Part shown: one piece after another, positions 6,380-14,866 of the stretch
Numbering within the stretch: the first letter of the stretch is position 1
How the letters are laid out: each line of letters starts with the position of its first letter
Assembly (NCBI RefSeq): GCF_019303475.1
Contig: NZ_JABLSI010000047.1
Coordinates: 1 to 35,236, forward strand
Length of the DNA stretch: 35,236 bases
DNA from: Streptomyces sp. JJ38
GTDB taxonomy: Bacteria; Actinomycetota; Actinomycetes; Streptomycetales; Streptomycetaceae
Reading direction: 5' to 3'
The notes under the pieces: generated by a model
Told to the model about the DNA's origin: nothing
The model's input: the letters and a program-made list of their open reading frames with translations, nothing else
Database searches by the model: none
Program-made: the position numbers and the translations under genes

Positions 6380-8692
6380 ATGCCATCCGTGCAACGCCCC
6401 GAGTCCGCTCCCCGGCGCAGGGCCGCGGCCCTCTCCGCGGCCCTGCTGCTGGTACCCCTGGCCGCCGGCTGCGCCGGGGGAGATGACGTCAACGAGGGCA
6501 AGAGCGGCTCCACCCTGGACGTCTCCGCGGTCGAACGGGCGCAGATCCGCACCGGTGGCACGCTGCGCTGGGCCGTCGAGGCCCTGCCCAGCACCCTCAA
6601 CACCTTCCACGCGGAGGCCGACGCCGCCACCGACCGCGTCGCCGCAGCCACCCTCCCCGCGTTGTTCACCGTGGACGCCCAGGGAAGGCCACAGCTCAAC
6701 GAGGACTACCTGGCCTCCGCCGAGGTCGTCGACGAAGAGCCGCAGCAGGTCGTCGTGTACACCTTGCGGCCCAAGGCCCGCTGGAGCGACGGCACCCGGA
6801 TCTCCGCCGCCGACTTCACGGCCCAGTGGAACGCGCTGAGCGGTTCCGACGGCGCCTACTGGACCGCCCACCACGCCGGTTACGAGCAGATCCACAAGGT
6901 GACGCCGGGCCCCGGGCCACACCAGGTCAAGGTCGTCTTCGCGCGTCCCTACGCCGACTGGCGTGCCCTCTTCACGCCCCTCTATCCCCGGGCAGTCACG
7001 GCCGAGGCGAAGGACTTCAACACCACGTCGCGGCGGAAACTGGCCCTGTCCGCCGGACCCTTCAAGCTCGCGGACGGCGCCCTCGACCCCAAGGCCGACA
7101 CCCTCACCCTGGAGCGCAACCCGCGCTGGTGGGGCGACCGGGCGAAGCTCGACAGCATCGTGCTCACCGAGGTCCCGTTCGGCCGGCGTGACGCCGCCCT
7201 CGCGGACGGAGCGCTCGACCTCGCGGAGGTCCGGGCCCCCGTCGTCCAGCACATCGCGGAAGCCGCCCGTCCGGTGAAGTCCACCGGTGACGCGACGGCC
7301 GACGTCGCCACGAGCCCGGACCCGGGCAAGGCTGACGGCAAGAACGAGGACGAGGAGGAGAAGCGGGAGGAGGACGAGAAGGAGAAGCAGAAGGAGGAGA
7401 AGGCCGACAAGGAGGAGAAGGCCGACAAGGAGGCCGAGGAGACCGAGGACACCGAGGAGAGCGCGAAGGAAGCCGAGAAGGCAGCCGAGGAGAAGGCGAG
7501 GGCGGCGGAGAAGCGGCGGAAGGCCGCCGAGGAGGCGGCCGGGAAGCGGTCCAACCTCCGCGAGTACACCGTGCGCCGGGCCTACGCGCCCTCGTACACG
7601 CAGCTGGCGCTGAACGGGACGTCGGGGCCGCTGCGGGACGAGCGGGTGCGCCGGGCGGTCGGGCGGGCCCTGGACCGTGCCGCGCTGGCGGAGGAGGTGC
7701 ACGGCGAGGCGGGCCTGCCCGCGCGGGCTCTGGGCAGCCACCTGCGCATGTACGGCCAGGAGGGATACCGGGACAACAGCTCGGCGCTCGGCGAGGCCAC
7801 CGGTGAGTCGGCCTCGGCCCTGCTGGCTGCGGCGGGATGGCGGGGCGGCCCCGTCGCGGCGGGCTCCGGGACCGGGGACGACGCCCGGCCGGCGGCGGCC
7901 GGTGGCGCGTTGTCGGCGTTCACCGGTGTGTCGAGCAGTTCCGTCCGCGGACACGCCGCCGTGCTGATGCAGGCGGCCCGTGCGGACGCCCGGGCCGCGA
8001 AGGCGGCCAAGGGCGCGAAGAAGAGGGACGAGGAGGAGGCCGAGCGGCTCGCGAAGGCGGCCAAGGCGTCGATGGCGAAGGCGAAGCAGGCCACCGAGCT
8101 GCTCGACACGCTGCTGCGGGCCGAGACGAGCCGGCTGCGGGTGAAGGAGGGCGAGAAGCTCCAGCTGCGCATGGTGTTGCCCACGGGGGAGGGGACGGAG
8201 GGCGTGCGCGCGACGGGCCAGCGGATCGCCCGCATGCTGGCACGGGTCGGCATCGGGGTGGAGCTCACGCGGGTCCCGGGGGACGACTTCTTCCTGGACC
8301 ACATCGCCTCGGGCGACTTCGATCTCGCGCTGTACTCGTGGCCCGCGACGGCGTACCCGGCCACGGACGCCCGGTCGATCTACGCCAAGCCGGTTCCCGC
8401 GCCGGACGGCTCGCTGCTCATCGAGCAGAACTACACCCGGGTGGGCACCGACCAGATCGACCGGCTCTTCGAGCAGGCGGCGGCGGAGCTGGACGGCGAG
8501 GCGCGGGGCGAGCTGCTGCGGAAGATCGACACCCGCATCTGGGCGGCGGCGGGCTCGATCCCGCTGTACCAGCCGCCGCAGTTCGTGGCCGTGCGGCGCA
8601 CGCTGGCCAACGTCGGGGCGTTCGGCCTGCGGAGCCCGCGCTACCAGGACATCGGCTATCTGCGCGCGGACCGGGAGAGCGGCGGCGCGTAG
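6380..8692 (+). CDS. Family 5 ABC-transporter substrate-binding lipoprotein with charged inserts
   Basis: A 770-residue lipoprotein. The signal peptide has arginines at the N-terminus, a hydrophobic core and lipobox LAAGC (cysteine about residue 31). The SBP family 5 (peptide/nickel type) fold is shown by GGTLRWAVEALPSTLN near the start, WSDGTRISAADFTAQW, NPRWWGD, LNGTSGPLRDERVRRAVGRAL and the closing IPLYQPPQF. Two long Lys/Glu/Ala-rich segments interrupt the fold, at about residues 315-393 and 533-591, making it about 200 residues longer than usual for the family. ATG 6380 has GGAGG ten bases upstream. GTG 6347 is rejected because it lacks a binding site and would precede the signal peptide. 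No permease or ATPase is adjacent, so it either serves another transporter or has a non-transport role. Confidence 0.93.
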   Translation: MPSVQRPESAPRRRAAALSAALLLVPLAAGCAGGDDVNEGKSGSTLDVSAVERAQIRTGGTLRWAVEALPSTLNTFHAEADAATDRVAAATLPALFTVDAQGRPQLNEDYLASAEVVDEEPQQVVVYTLRPKARWSDGTRISAADFTAQWNALSGSDGAYWTAHHAGYEQIHKVTPGPGPHQVKVVFARPYADWRALFTPLYPRAVTAEAKDFNTTSRRKLALSAGPFKLADGALDPKADTLTLERNPRWWGDRAKLDSIVLTEVPFGRRDAALADGALDLAEVRAPVVQHIAEAARPVKSTGDATADVATSPDPGKADGKNEDEEEKREEDEKEKQKEEKADKEEKADKEAEETEDTEESAKEAEKAAEEKARAAEKRRKAAEEAAGKRSNLREYTVRRAYAPSYTQLALNGTSGPLRDERVRRAVGRALDRAALAEEVHGEAGLPARALGSHLRMYGQEGYRDNSSALGEATGESASALLAAAGWRGGPVAAGSGTGDDARPAAAGGALSAFTGVSSSSVRGHAAVLMQAARADARAAKAAKGAKKRDEEEAERLAKAAKASMAKAKQATELLDTLLRAETSRLRVKEGEKLQLRMVLPTGEGTEGVRATGQRIARMLARVGIGVELTRVPGDDFFLDHIASGDFDLALYSWPATAYPATDARSIYAKPVPAPDGSLLIEQNYTRVGTDQIDRLFEQAAAELDGEARGELLRKIDTRIWAAAGSIPLYQPPQFVAVRRTLANVGAFGLRSPRYQDIGYLRADRESGGA
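7391..7426 (+). repeat. Two exact 18-bp tandem repeats inside a polypurine tract
   Basis: The unit AAGGAGGAGAAGGCCGAC occurs twice in direct succession (7391-7408 and 7409-7426), and degenerate copies continue downstream. It encodes repeated KEEKAD in the first charged insert of the SBP. The surrounding coding strand, about 7340-7540, is unusually purine-rich. Confidence 0.85.
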
Positions 8693-8714
8693 GCCGGACG
8701 ACAGTCTTGGACAC

Positions 8715-8743
8715 TTGACCCATTGCGGGCTCTGGGACATGCT
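8715..8743 (+). promoter_or_regulatory. Promoter of the aldolase-MFS operon, probably leaderless
   Basis: TTGACC (8715-8720), a 17-base spacer and CATGCT (8738-8743) form a plausible sigma-70-type promoter. Exactly six bases follow before GTG 8750, so transcription would start at the start codon. The -10 box keeps the conserved A2 and T6 but lacks the usual first T. Confidence 0.55.
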
Positions 8744-8749
8744 CGGCGT

Positions 8750-9991
8750 GTGGCCGACCTGACGCGCACCCTCCGCTCCCGGGCCCGCACCGCGCCGCCC
8801 GCTCGGACCGCCCCCGGCGGGCTCGAGCGCCTGCGCGCGGCCACGGAGGGCCTGGAGACCCCGTACGCGGTGGTCGACGCCGCCGCCCTCCGCCTCAACG
8901 CCGAGGATCTGCTGCGGCGCTCCGGCGGCACGCCGATCCGGCTGGCCAGCAAGTCCATACGGTGCCGCGAGGTGCTGCGGACGGCGCTGGACCTGCCCGG
9001 CGTGCACGGCGTCCTCGCCTACACGCTCCCCGAGGCGCTGTGGCTGGCCGAGGAGGTCGAGGACGTGCTCCTGGGCTATCCGACGGTCGACCGCTCCGCG
9101 CTGCGCCGGCTGGCCGCCGACGAGCGGCTCGCCTCCCGCGTCACCCTCATGGTCGACAGCGTGGAGCACCTGGAGTTCACCGCCGCCGCGGTCGGCCCCG
9201 ACGGGCCGCCGCTGCGCGTGTGCCTCGAACTCGACGCCTCGCTGAGGCTGGCCGGCGGCCGGATCCACTTCGGCGCCCGCCGCTCGCCGGTCCACACCCC
9301 CAAGGCCGCGGCCCGGCTCGCCCGGGCGGTGGTCGCGCGGCCGCGCTTCACGCTGGCGGGCGTGATGGCCTACGAGGGCCAGATCGCCGGGGTCGGCGAC
9401 AACCGGCCGGGCGTGGCCCGGTACGCCGTACGGGCCGCGCAGCACGCCTCCGCCCGGGAGCTGGCGGTGCGCCGGGCCGCGGCCGTGGCCGCCGTCCGCG
9501 CCGTCGCCCCCCTGGAGTTCGTCAACGGCGGCGGCACCGGCAGCCTCGAACTGACGGCCGCCGAACCCGCCGTGACGGAGCTGGCCGCCGGGTCCGGGCT
9601 GTTCGCTCCCGCGCTCTTCGACCACTACACCCGCTTCACCCCCCGCCCGGCCGCCTACTTCGCGCTGTCCGTGGTCCGCCGCCCCTCGCCGCGGCACGTC
9701 ACGGTCCTCGGCGGCGGCTGGACGGCGTCCGGCCCGCCCGGCGCCGACCGGCTCCCCGTGCCCGTCTGGCCCCGGGGGCTGTCCCTGCTGCCCACCGAGG
9801 GCGCGGGGGAGGTGCAGACACCGCTGACGGGGGCCGCCGCGGCCGGGATGAGCATCGGCGACCGGGTCTGGTTCCGGCACCCCAAGGCCGGGGAACTGTG
9901 CGAGCACGTGGACGCGCTGCACCTCGTCGAGGAGGACGGCACCGTCCGTGCCGTCCCGACCTACCGGGGCGAAGGCCACGCCTTCCTGTGA
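8750..9991 (+). CDS. PLP-dependent amino acid deaminase/aldolase (alanine-racemase-like fold type III)
   Basis: A cytoplasmic enzyme of 413 residues. ETPYAVVDAAAL opens the PLP barrel, and PIRLASKSIRC holds the likely Schiff-base lysine (K68). FVNGGGTGS resembles the phosphate-binding glycine loop. The C-terminal domain carries WFRHPKAGELCEHVD, comparable to the His/Cys metal site of D-serine dehydratases and D-threonine aldolases. The family acts on D-3-hydroxy amino acids, but the actual substrate cannot be read from sequence. GTG 8750 fits both the promoter geometry and the lack of a ribosome binding site. TTG 8723 would lie inside the promoter spacer. The stop overlaps the MFS start (GTGA), so translation is coupled. 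Confidence 0.85.
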   Translation: MADLTRTLRSRARTAPPARTAPGGLERLRAATEGLETPYAVVDAAALRLNAEDLLRRSGGTPIRLASKSIRCREVLRTALDLPGVHGVLAYTLPEALWLAEEVEDVLLGYPTVDRSALRRLAADERLASRVTLMVDSVEHLEFTAAAVGPDGPPLRVCLELDASLRLAGGRIHFGARRSPVHTPKAAARLARAVVARPRFTLAGVMAYEGQIAGVGDNRPGVARYAVRAAQHASARELAVRRAAAVAAVRAVAPLEFVNGGGTGSLELTAAEPAVTELAAGSGLFAPALFDHYTRFTPRPAAYFALSVVRRPSPRHVTVLGGGWTASGPPGADRLPVPVWPRGLSLLPTEGAGEVQTPLTGAAAAGMSIGDRVWFRHPKAGELCEHVDALHLVEEDGTVRAVPTYRGEGHAFL

Positions 9992-11223
9992 CGGCCACGG
10001 CGCCCGGCACGGGGGAACCGGTCGACCGGGTCGACCGCGCCTGGGCCTGGCGCTTCAACCTCGCCTGGGTCGGCGTCATGGTCGGCCTCTTCGGTCCCAT
10101 CCAGGTGCTGCTGCCCAACCAGGCCGAGGCTCTGGCGCCCGAGGCGAAGGAGTACGTGCTCGGGCTGGTCACCGCCCTCGGCGCGGCCTGCGCCCTGGTC
10201 GCCAACCCGCTCTGGGGCGCGCTGTCGGACCGCACCACGTCCCGGCACGGCCGACGGCTGCCGTGGATCGTTCTGGGAGTCCCGGTGGGGGCGCTCGGGC
10301 TCGGCGTCCTGGCCGTCGCCCCGTCCGTGCCGGTCATGGTGCTCGGCTGGTGCCTCGTCCAGACGGCGCTCGGCGCGCCGTGGGCCGCGCTCACCGCCGC
10401 CGTGCCGGACCAGGTGCCCACGGCGCAGCGCGGCACCGTCGCCGGGTACCTGGGTTTCGCCCAGATGGCCGGAGTCTTCCTCGCGATCGGGCTCGCGACC
10501 CTCTTCCCCGGGCCCGCCGGATACCTCGCCTGCGCGCTCGCCATGACGGCGGTGGTCGCGCCGTTCGTCCTGCTCCGCCGGGACCGCGCCGTGCCCGGGC
10601 ACGGTCTCGGGCCGTGGCGCTGGCGGACGTTCCTCCACTCCTTCTGGATCGACCCGCGCCGCTACCCCGACTTCGGCTGGGCCTGGCTCACCCGGTTCCT
10701 GCTCAACCTCTCCAACGCCCTCGTCCTCGTCTACCTCCTCTACTTTCTGCGTGACCAACTCGGCCGGGGAAACGCCGAGTTCGACCTGCTGCTGCTCGGC
10801 CTGGCCAACGCCTGCGGCACGGTGGCCGCGGTGGTGTGGGCGGGCGTGTGGTCGGACCGGGTCGGCCGCCGCAAGGCGTTCGTGACCGCCTCGGGGGTCG
10901 TCATGGGCCTGGCCGCCCTCCTCATCGCCACGACGCCCACGCTGCCGGTGCTCTACCTCGCCGCCCTCGTCCTCGGGCTCGGCTTCGGCGTCTACACGTC
11001 CGTCGACTTCGCCCTGATCACCGAGGTGCTCCCGGCCTCCGCCGCCCGGGGCAAGGACCTGGGCGTCCTCAACATCGCCAGCGCCCTGCCGCAGGTCCTC
11101 GCTCCCGCCATCGCCGCACCGGTCGTGACCCGGGTCGGCGGCTACCCGGTGCTGTTCGCCGTCGCCGGAGCCCTCGGGCTGCTCGGCGCCCTCCTCGTCC
11201 GCCGCATCGTCGCCGTCCCGTGA
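9988..11223 (+). CDS. MFS transporter, GPH/sugar-type signature
   Basis: An integral membrane protein of 411 residues with about 11-12 hydrophobic helices. After the second helix comes SDRTTSRHGRRLPWIV, the form of the MFS cytoplasmic loop motif seen in GPH-like sugar or glycoside carriers. The second half repeats it as SDRVGRRKAF. GTG 9988 overlaps the aldolase stop by four bases. The gene is followed after 49 bases by a beta-glucosidase, so uptake of a beta-glucoside is a reasonable inference. Export or transport of the aldolase substrate is an alternative. The length is normal for the superfamily and no helix appears missing. Confidence 0.88.
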   Translation: MTATAPGTGEPVDRVDRAWAWRFNLAWVGVMVGLFGPIQVLLPNQAEALAPEAKEYVLGLVTALGAACALVANPLWGALSDRTTSRHGRRLPWIVLGVPVGALGLGVLAVAPSVPVMVLGWCLVQTALGAPWAALTAAVPDQVPTAQRGTVAGYLGFAQMAGVFLAIGLATLFPGPAGYLACALAMTAVVAPFVLLRRDRAVPGHGLGPWRWRTFLHSFWIDPRRYPDFGWAWLTRFLLNLSNALVLVYLLYFLRDQLGRGNAEFDLLLLGLANACGTVAAVVWAGVWSDRVGRRKAFVTASGVVMGLAALLIATTPTLPVLYLAALVLGLGFGVYTSVDFALITEVLPASAARGKDLGVLNIASALPQVLAPAIAAPVVTRVGGYPVLFAVAGALGLLGALLVRRIVAVP

Positions 11224-11272
11224 CCGGCCGTCCCGGGAAGGCCCCTGTCCGTCCTCATCGAAAGGTCTCGCC

Positions 11273-12661
11273 GTGACCGACCTCCCGCGCCTCCCCGACG
11301 GATTCCTCTACGGCGTGTCCACCGCCGCCTACCAGATCGAGGGCGCCGTCGACGCCGACGGGCGCGGCCCGTCGGTCTGGGACACCTTCTGTGCCGTGCC
11401 CGGGGCCATCCGCAACGGGGAGAGCGGCGCCGTCGCCTGCGACCACTACCACCGGTACCGCGAGGACGTGGCGCTCATGCGGGACCTCGGCGTCGACGCC
11501 TACCGGTTCTCGATCGCCTGGCCGCGCGTCCAGCCCGCCGGGGAGGGCCCCGCGAACCCGGCGGGCCTCGACTTCTACGACCGGCTCGTCGACGAGCTGC
11601 TCGACCACGGCATCCGGCCCGCGGCGACGCTCTACCACTGGGACCTCCCGCAGGCCCTCCAGGACAGGGGCGGCTGGGAGAACCGCGAGACGGCCCACCG
11701 GCTGGCCGAGTACGCCGCGCTCCTCGGGGAACGGCTCGGCGACCGCGTCGCGATGTGGATGCCGCTCAACGAGCCCGCCGTCGTCACCCTGTTCGGACAC
11801 GCCGTCGGCACCCACGCGCCCGGGCGCCGGCTCGGCCTCGACGCGCTGCCCGTCGCCCACCACCAGCTCCTCGGCCACGGGCTCGCCGTGCAGGCCCTGC
11901 GGGCCGCCGGCGCCTCGGACATCGGCATCGCCTCGCACCACATGCCCGTCCGGGCCGCGAGCGACGCGCCGGGCGACGAGGAGGCGGCACGCCTCTTCGA
12001 CACGCTGATGAACTGGACGTTCGCCGACCCCGTCCTGCGCGGAAGCTACCCCGACGCGTTCGTCGCCTCCCTCATGCCCGGGCCGGTCGCCGAGGACCTC
12101 GCCGTCATCTCCACCCCGCTGGACTGGTACGGCGTCAACTACTACCAGCCCGCACTCGTCGGCGCCCCCGGCACGGCGAGCGCGGCCTCGCCGCTGCTGG
12201 AGGGCGCGCCCGTCCCCGAGGGGCTGCCCTTCGAGGTGCTGCGCATCACCGGCGTGCCCACGACGGACTTCGGCTGGGCCGTCGTCCCCGAGGGGCTGCG
12301 GGACGTCCTCACCGCCTTCCGCGACCGCTACGGCCCGGCGCTGCCGCCCCTCCACGTCACCGAGAGCGGCTGCTCGTACCACGACACGGTCGACGCCGAC
12401 GGACGGGTGCGCGACGCCCGGCGGATCGAGTACCACGACGCCCACCTGCGGGCCGTGGCCGAGGCCGTGGCCCGGGGCGTGGACGTGCGCGGCTACTTCG
12501 CCTGGTCGCTGCTGGACAACTTCGAGTGGGCCGAGGGCTACACCGAACGCTTCGGGCTCGTGCACGTCGACTACGCGACGCAGCGCCGCACCCCGAAGGA
12601 CTCCTACGCCTGGTTCCGGCGGCTCCTCGCCGACCGGGCGGGCGGGTCTACGGGGCGTTGA
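11273..12661 (+). CDS. GH1 family beta-glucosidase
   Basis: A cytoplasmic glycosidase of 462 residues, the usual GH1 length, starting at GTG 11273 with GAAAGG upstream. The N-terminal GFLYGVSTAAYQIEG and the sugar-site YRFSIAWPRV are standard. The acid/base glutamate is in PLNEPAV (E167), in place of the more common TLNEPW. The nucleophile is in VTESG (E364), in place of ITENG. The C-terminal FAWSLLDNFEWAEGY and RFGLVHVDY complete the aglycone and glucose sites. Both catalytic residues are present, so it should hydrolyse beta-glucosides or related beta-glycosides. No signal peptide is present, which fits intracellular cleavage after uptake by the adjacent MFS carrier. It may be the last gene of the aldolase-MFS operon. 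Confidence 0.96.
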   Translation: MTDLPRLPDGFLYGVSTAAYQIEGAVDADGRGPSVWDTFCAVPGAIRNGESGAVACDHYHRYREDVALMRDLGVDAYRFSIAWPRVQPAGEGPANPAGLDFYDRLVDELLDHGIRPAATLYHWDLPQALQDRGGWENRETAHRLAEYAALLGERLGDRVAMWMPLNEPAVVTLFGHAVGTHAPGRRLGLDALPVAHHQLLGHGLAVQALRAAGASDIGIASHHMPVRAASDAPGDEEAARLFDTLMNWTFADPVLRGSYPDAFVASLMPGPVAEDLAVISTPLDWYGVNYYQPALVGAPGTASAASPLLEGAPVPEGLPFEVLRITGVPTTDFGWAVVPEGLRDVLTAFRDRYGPALPPLHVTESGCSYHDTVDADGRVRDARRIEYHDAHLRAVAEAVARGVDVRGYFAWSLLDNFEWAEGYTERFGLVHVDYATQRRTPKDSYAWFRRLLADRAGGSTGR

Positions 12662-12688
12662 CGGCAGGCCCGCGTCCGGAGCGGCGAA

Positions 12689-12712
12689 GGGCGGCCGGTC
12701 ACCCGGCCGCCC
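12689..12712. terminator. Shared hairpin between convergent GH1 and dipeptidase genes
   Basis: A perfect 10-bp GC-only inverted repeat (12689-12698 and 12703-12712) with a 4-base loop sits in the 76-base gap between the two convergent stop codons. It can serve both strands. Confidence 0.75.
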
Positions 12713-12737
12713 CCACCGCCCGGCACCCCACGGGCGT

Positions 12738-14834
12738 TCAGCGGTCGTAGACCCCGACCTCGTACAGCGAGTACCCGTACCGCGTCGCGCGGTCGGTTCC
12801 GTGTACGCGGACATACCGGGCCTCGACCGGCTCGAAGCGGGCGGTCTCGATACCGCCCGTCCCGGCGTCGGTGGACCACACCCGACGCCACTCGCTCCCG
12901 TCCGACGACACCTCGACCCGGTAGCCGCGCGCGTACGCCGCCTCCCAGTCCAGGACCACCCGGGCCACCGTGCGGGGCGCGCCGAGGTCGACGGTGAGCC
13001 ACTGCCCGTCGCTCCACCGGCTCGCCCAGCGGGTACCCGTGTCGCCGTCCACCGCGCGCCCGGGGGCGTAGCGCCCGAAGAGGCTCCACTGCGTCGAGCT
13101 CGCGCTCGCGGCGGCGTCCTCGGCGAGGTTCGCGGGCAGCGTGTGGCCCTGCGTGGCGGCCCACGTGTCGAGGTAGGACTGCGCGCCGTCGAAGAGATCG
13201 TCGACGACGTCGGAACCGCCGATCCTGCGCATGTCCTCGATCCAGTCCGGCAGCAGTCCGTAGTGGGCCGCGCCGTCGAGGTTGACGTCCCAGGTGCGCT
13301 CGCCGGTGACCTGGCGGTCGATCAGCGAGCCGCCGTCGACGCTGCGGTAGGGGTAGGTCACCTTGTCGGGAGCGTCGCCTCCGCGCGGGGCCGGCCAGCC
13401 CCCGACGCCGTTCATGTCGGCCCCGACGCCCAGCCCCTTGCCGTAGGCGTCGCGCAGGTCGGCCCCGGCCCGGGCGGCCTCGACGAAGGACTCGCTGCCG
13501 TGCGGGTACTGGGCGATGAAGCCCCCGAGCCGGTAGACGCGCTCCGACCAGCCGCGGTCCATCCAGCTGTGTGTGGACAGCACGCCCGGATAGTCGGCGG
13601 ACTCCAGGATGTCCAGCGCCCGGCCGGCCGCCTTGACGCTCATGTGGTCGATCTCGGCCATCATGCCGCGCTCCATCAGCCCGCGCAGCGCGTGCTCGCC
13701 GAGCCGCGTCAGCCCGCGCGTGTTGCACCGGGCGCCGTCCTCCGCGTACGTCGGCACACTCACCCCCGGCGGCAGCATGTCCTCGAACTCCGGCACCTCG
13801 GCCGCGCCGATCGGGTTGTCCTGCTGCGGGCCGCGGCACTCCTCCCTCGTCCACCAGGTGCCGGTGGACAGGAACTGGCCGACGTTGATGATCGTGCCCT
13901 GGGTGCCCGAGTCGAACCGGACGCCGCACAGGGCGTTGTCGAACTTGTGGCACAGGAACATGCTGCGCACGCCCAGGTCGTACAGCTCGTCCAGGCCGCG
14001 GTCGATGTCCTCACGGGAGCACTGGGCGATGTCGAGGATCTGCTTGCAGCCGAACGGCTCGGACGTCTCGACGCCGAGGACGACGGCGAGCTTGCCGTCC
14101 TCGATCACCCGCCGCGCCTGCCCGGCGTCGGTGACGATGCGGAACCACCCCTTGCCGGGGCCGCCGTACATGGCGTCGACGTAGTCCTGCATCGCGTACG
14201 TCCGCCGGATCTGGAGCCGGATGGACTCCATCTCGTCGCAGCCGCGGTCCTTGAAGAAGTAGATCGAGCACAGGACCCCGTTGGAGACCATGTCGGTCAC
14301 CATCACCCGCTGCCCAGCGCGCCAGGAGCGCTCGACCCACGCGTAGTAGTTCTGCTGGTGGGTGAGCGACTCGTGGGTCGGCCAGTCGGCGAACGTCGGC
14401 CAGCCGTCGGGGTCGTGGTGCCAGTCGGGGTCGGCGGTGAGGTTCTCGAAGATCGCGCCCTTGCCGTCCGGGTAGTGCTCCGGGCAGTCCTTGAGCGCGT
14501 CGGCGATGCCGTCTTCGGAGAACGGCTTGCCGCAGATGAGCCGTCCGCCGAAGCCCTCGTTCGACATCAGGTGGTTGTGCGCGTCGACGAAGCCCCGCAC
14601 GTCGCCGTTCTCGTCGGTGCCCGTGAAGGGCTCACCGGTGACGTTGATCCCGGAGTCGGGGGACGGCCGGGCGACGGGCTCCCACCAGGGGGTGTCCTCG
14701 GCCGCCGCGCCCGAGGGGCCGGCGGCACGGGGTGGGGCGGCTGCGCCCGGCGGGGCGGCGAAGCCCGCGACGAGGGCGAGGAGGAGGGCCGACAGGACGG
14801 TGGCGGTCAGGGTCATGCGACGGGGAAGTCCCAC
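12738..14834 (-). CDS. Secreted M19-like dipeptidase/amidohydrolase with C-terminal discoidin (F5/8C) domain
   Basis: About 698 residues with a Sec-type signal peptide (GLPRRM, hydrophobic core, then Ala/Pro-rich region to about residue 40). The amidohydrolase part has VDAHNH (H86, H88), EIDHMS (H397), LSTHSW (H422) and LGVGADMNG, matching the order of metal and catalytic elements in renal/membrane dipeptidases (peptidase M19). From about residue 569 to the end is a galactose-binding-like discoidin domain ending YEVGVYDR. It probably acts outside the cell on dipeptides or related amides while bound to a glycan surface, which is inferred from family. GTG 14834 has GGGAG five bases upstream. 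The in-frame GTG 14882 lies inside the promoter spacer and is rejected. The TetR gene lies just upstream on the same strand. Confidence 0.88.
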   Translation of the reverse strand: MGLPRRMTLTATVLSALLLALVAGFAAPPGAAAPPRAAGPSGAAAEDTPWWEPVARPSPDSGINVTGEPFTGTDENGDVRGFVDAHNHLMSNEGFGGRLICGKPFSEDGIADALKDCPEHYPDGKGAIFENLTADPDWHHDPDGWPTFADWPTHESLTHQQNYYAWVERSWRAGQRVMVTDMVSNGVLCSIYFFKDRGCDEMESIRLQIRRTYAMQDYVDAMYGGPGKGWFRIVTDAGQARRVIEDGKLAVVLGVETSEPFGCKQILDIAQCSREDIDRGLDELYDLGVRSMFLCHKFDNALCGVRFDSGTQGTIINVGQFLSTGTWWTREECRGPQQDNPIGAAEVPEFEDMLPPGVSVPTYAEDGARCNTRGLTRLGEHALRGLMERGMMAEIDHMSVKAAGRALDILESADYPGVLSTHSWMDRGWSERVYRLGGFIAQYPHGSESFVEAARAGADLRDAYGKGLGVGADMNGVGGWPAPRGGDAPDKVTYPYRSVDGGSLIDRQVTGERTWDVNLDGAAHYGLLPDWIEDMRRIGGSDVVDDLFDGAQSYLDTWAATQGHTLPANLAEDAAASASSTQWSLFGRYAPGRAVDGDTGTRWASRWSDGQWLTVDLGAPRTVARVVLDWEAAYARGYRVEVSSDGSEWRRVWSTDAGTGGIETARFEPVEARYVRVHGTDRATRYGYSLYEVGVYDR

Positions 14835-14866
14835 ATCCGCTCCCGGGGTCGTGTGACGTGGGTCGC

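Noticed and set aside
6356..9979. Minus-strand open frame of 1207 codons opposite the SBP and aldolase genes
   Set aside because: It spans two real plus-strand genes and the gap between them. The Leu-rich run is only the mirror of the charged insert, and no ribosome binding site or domain is visible.
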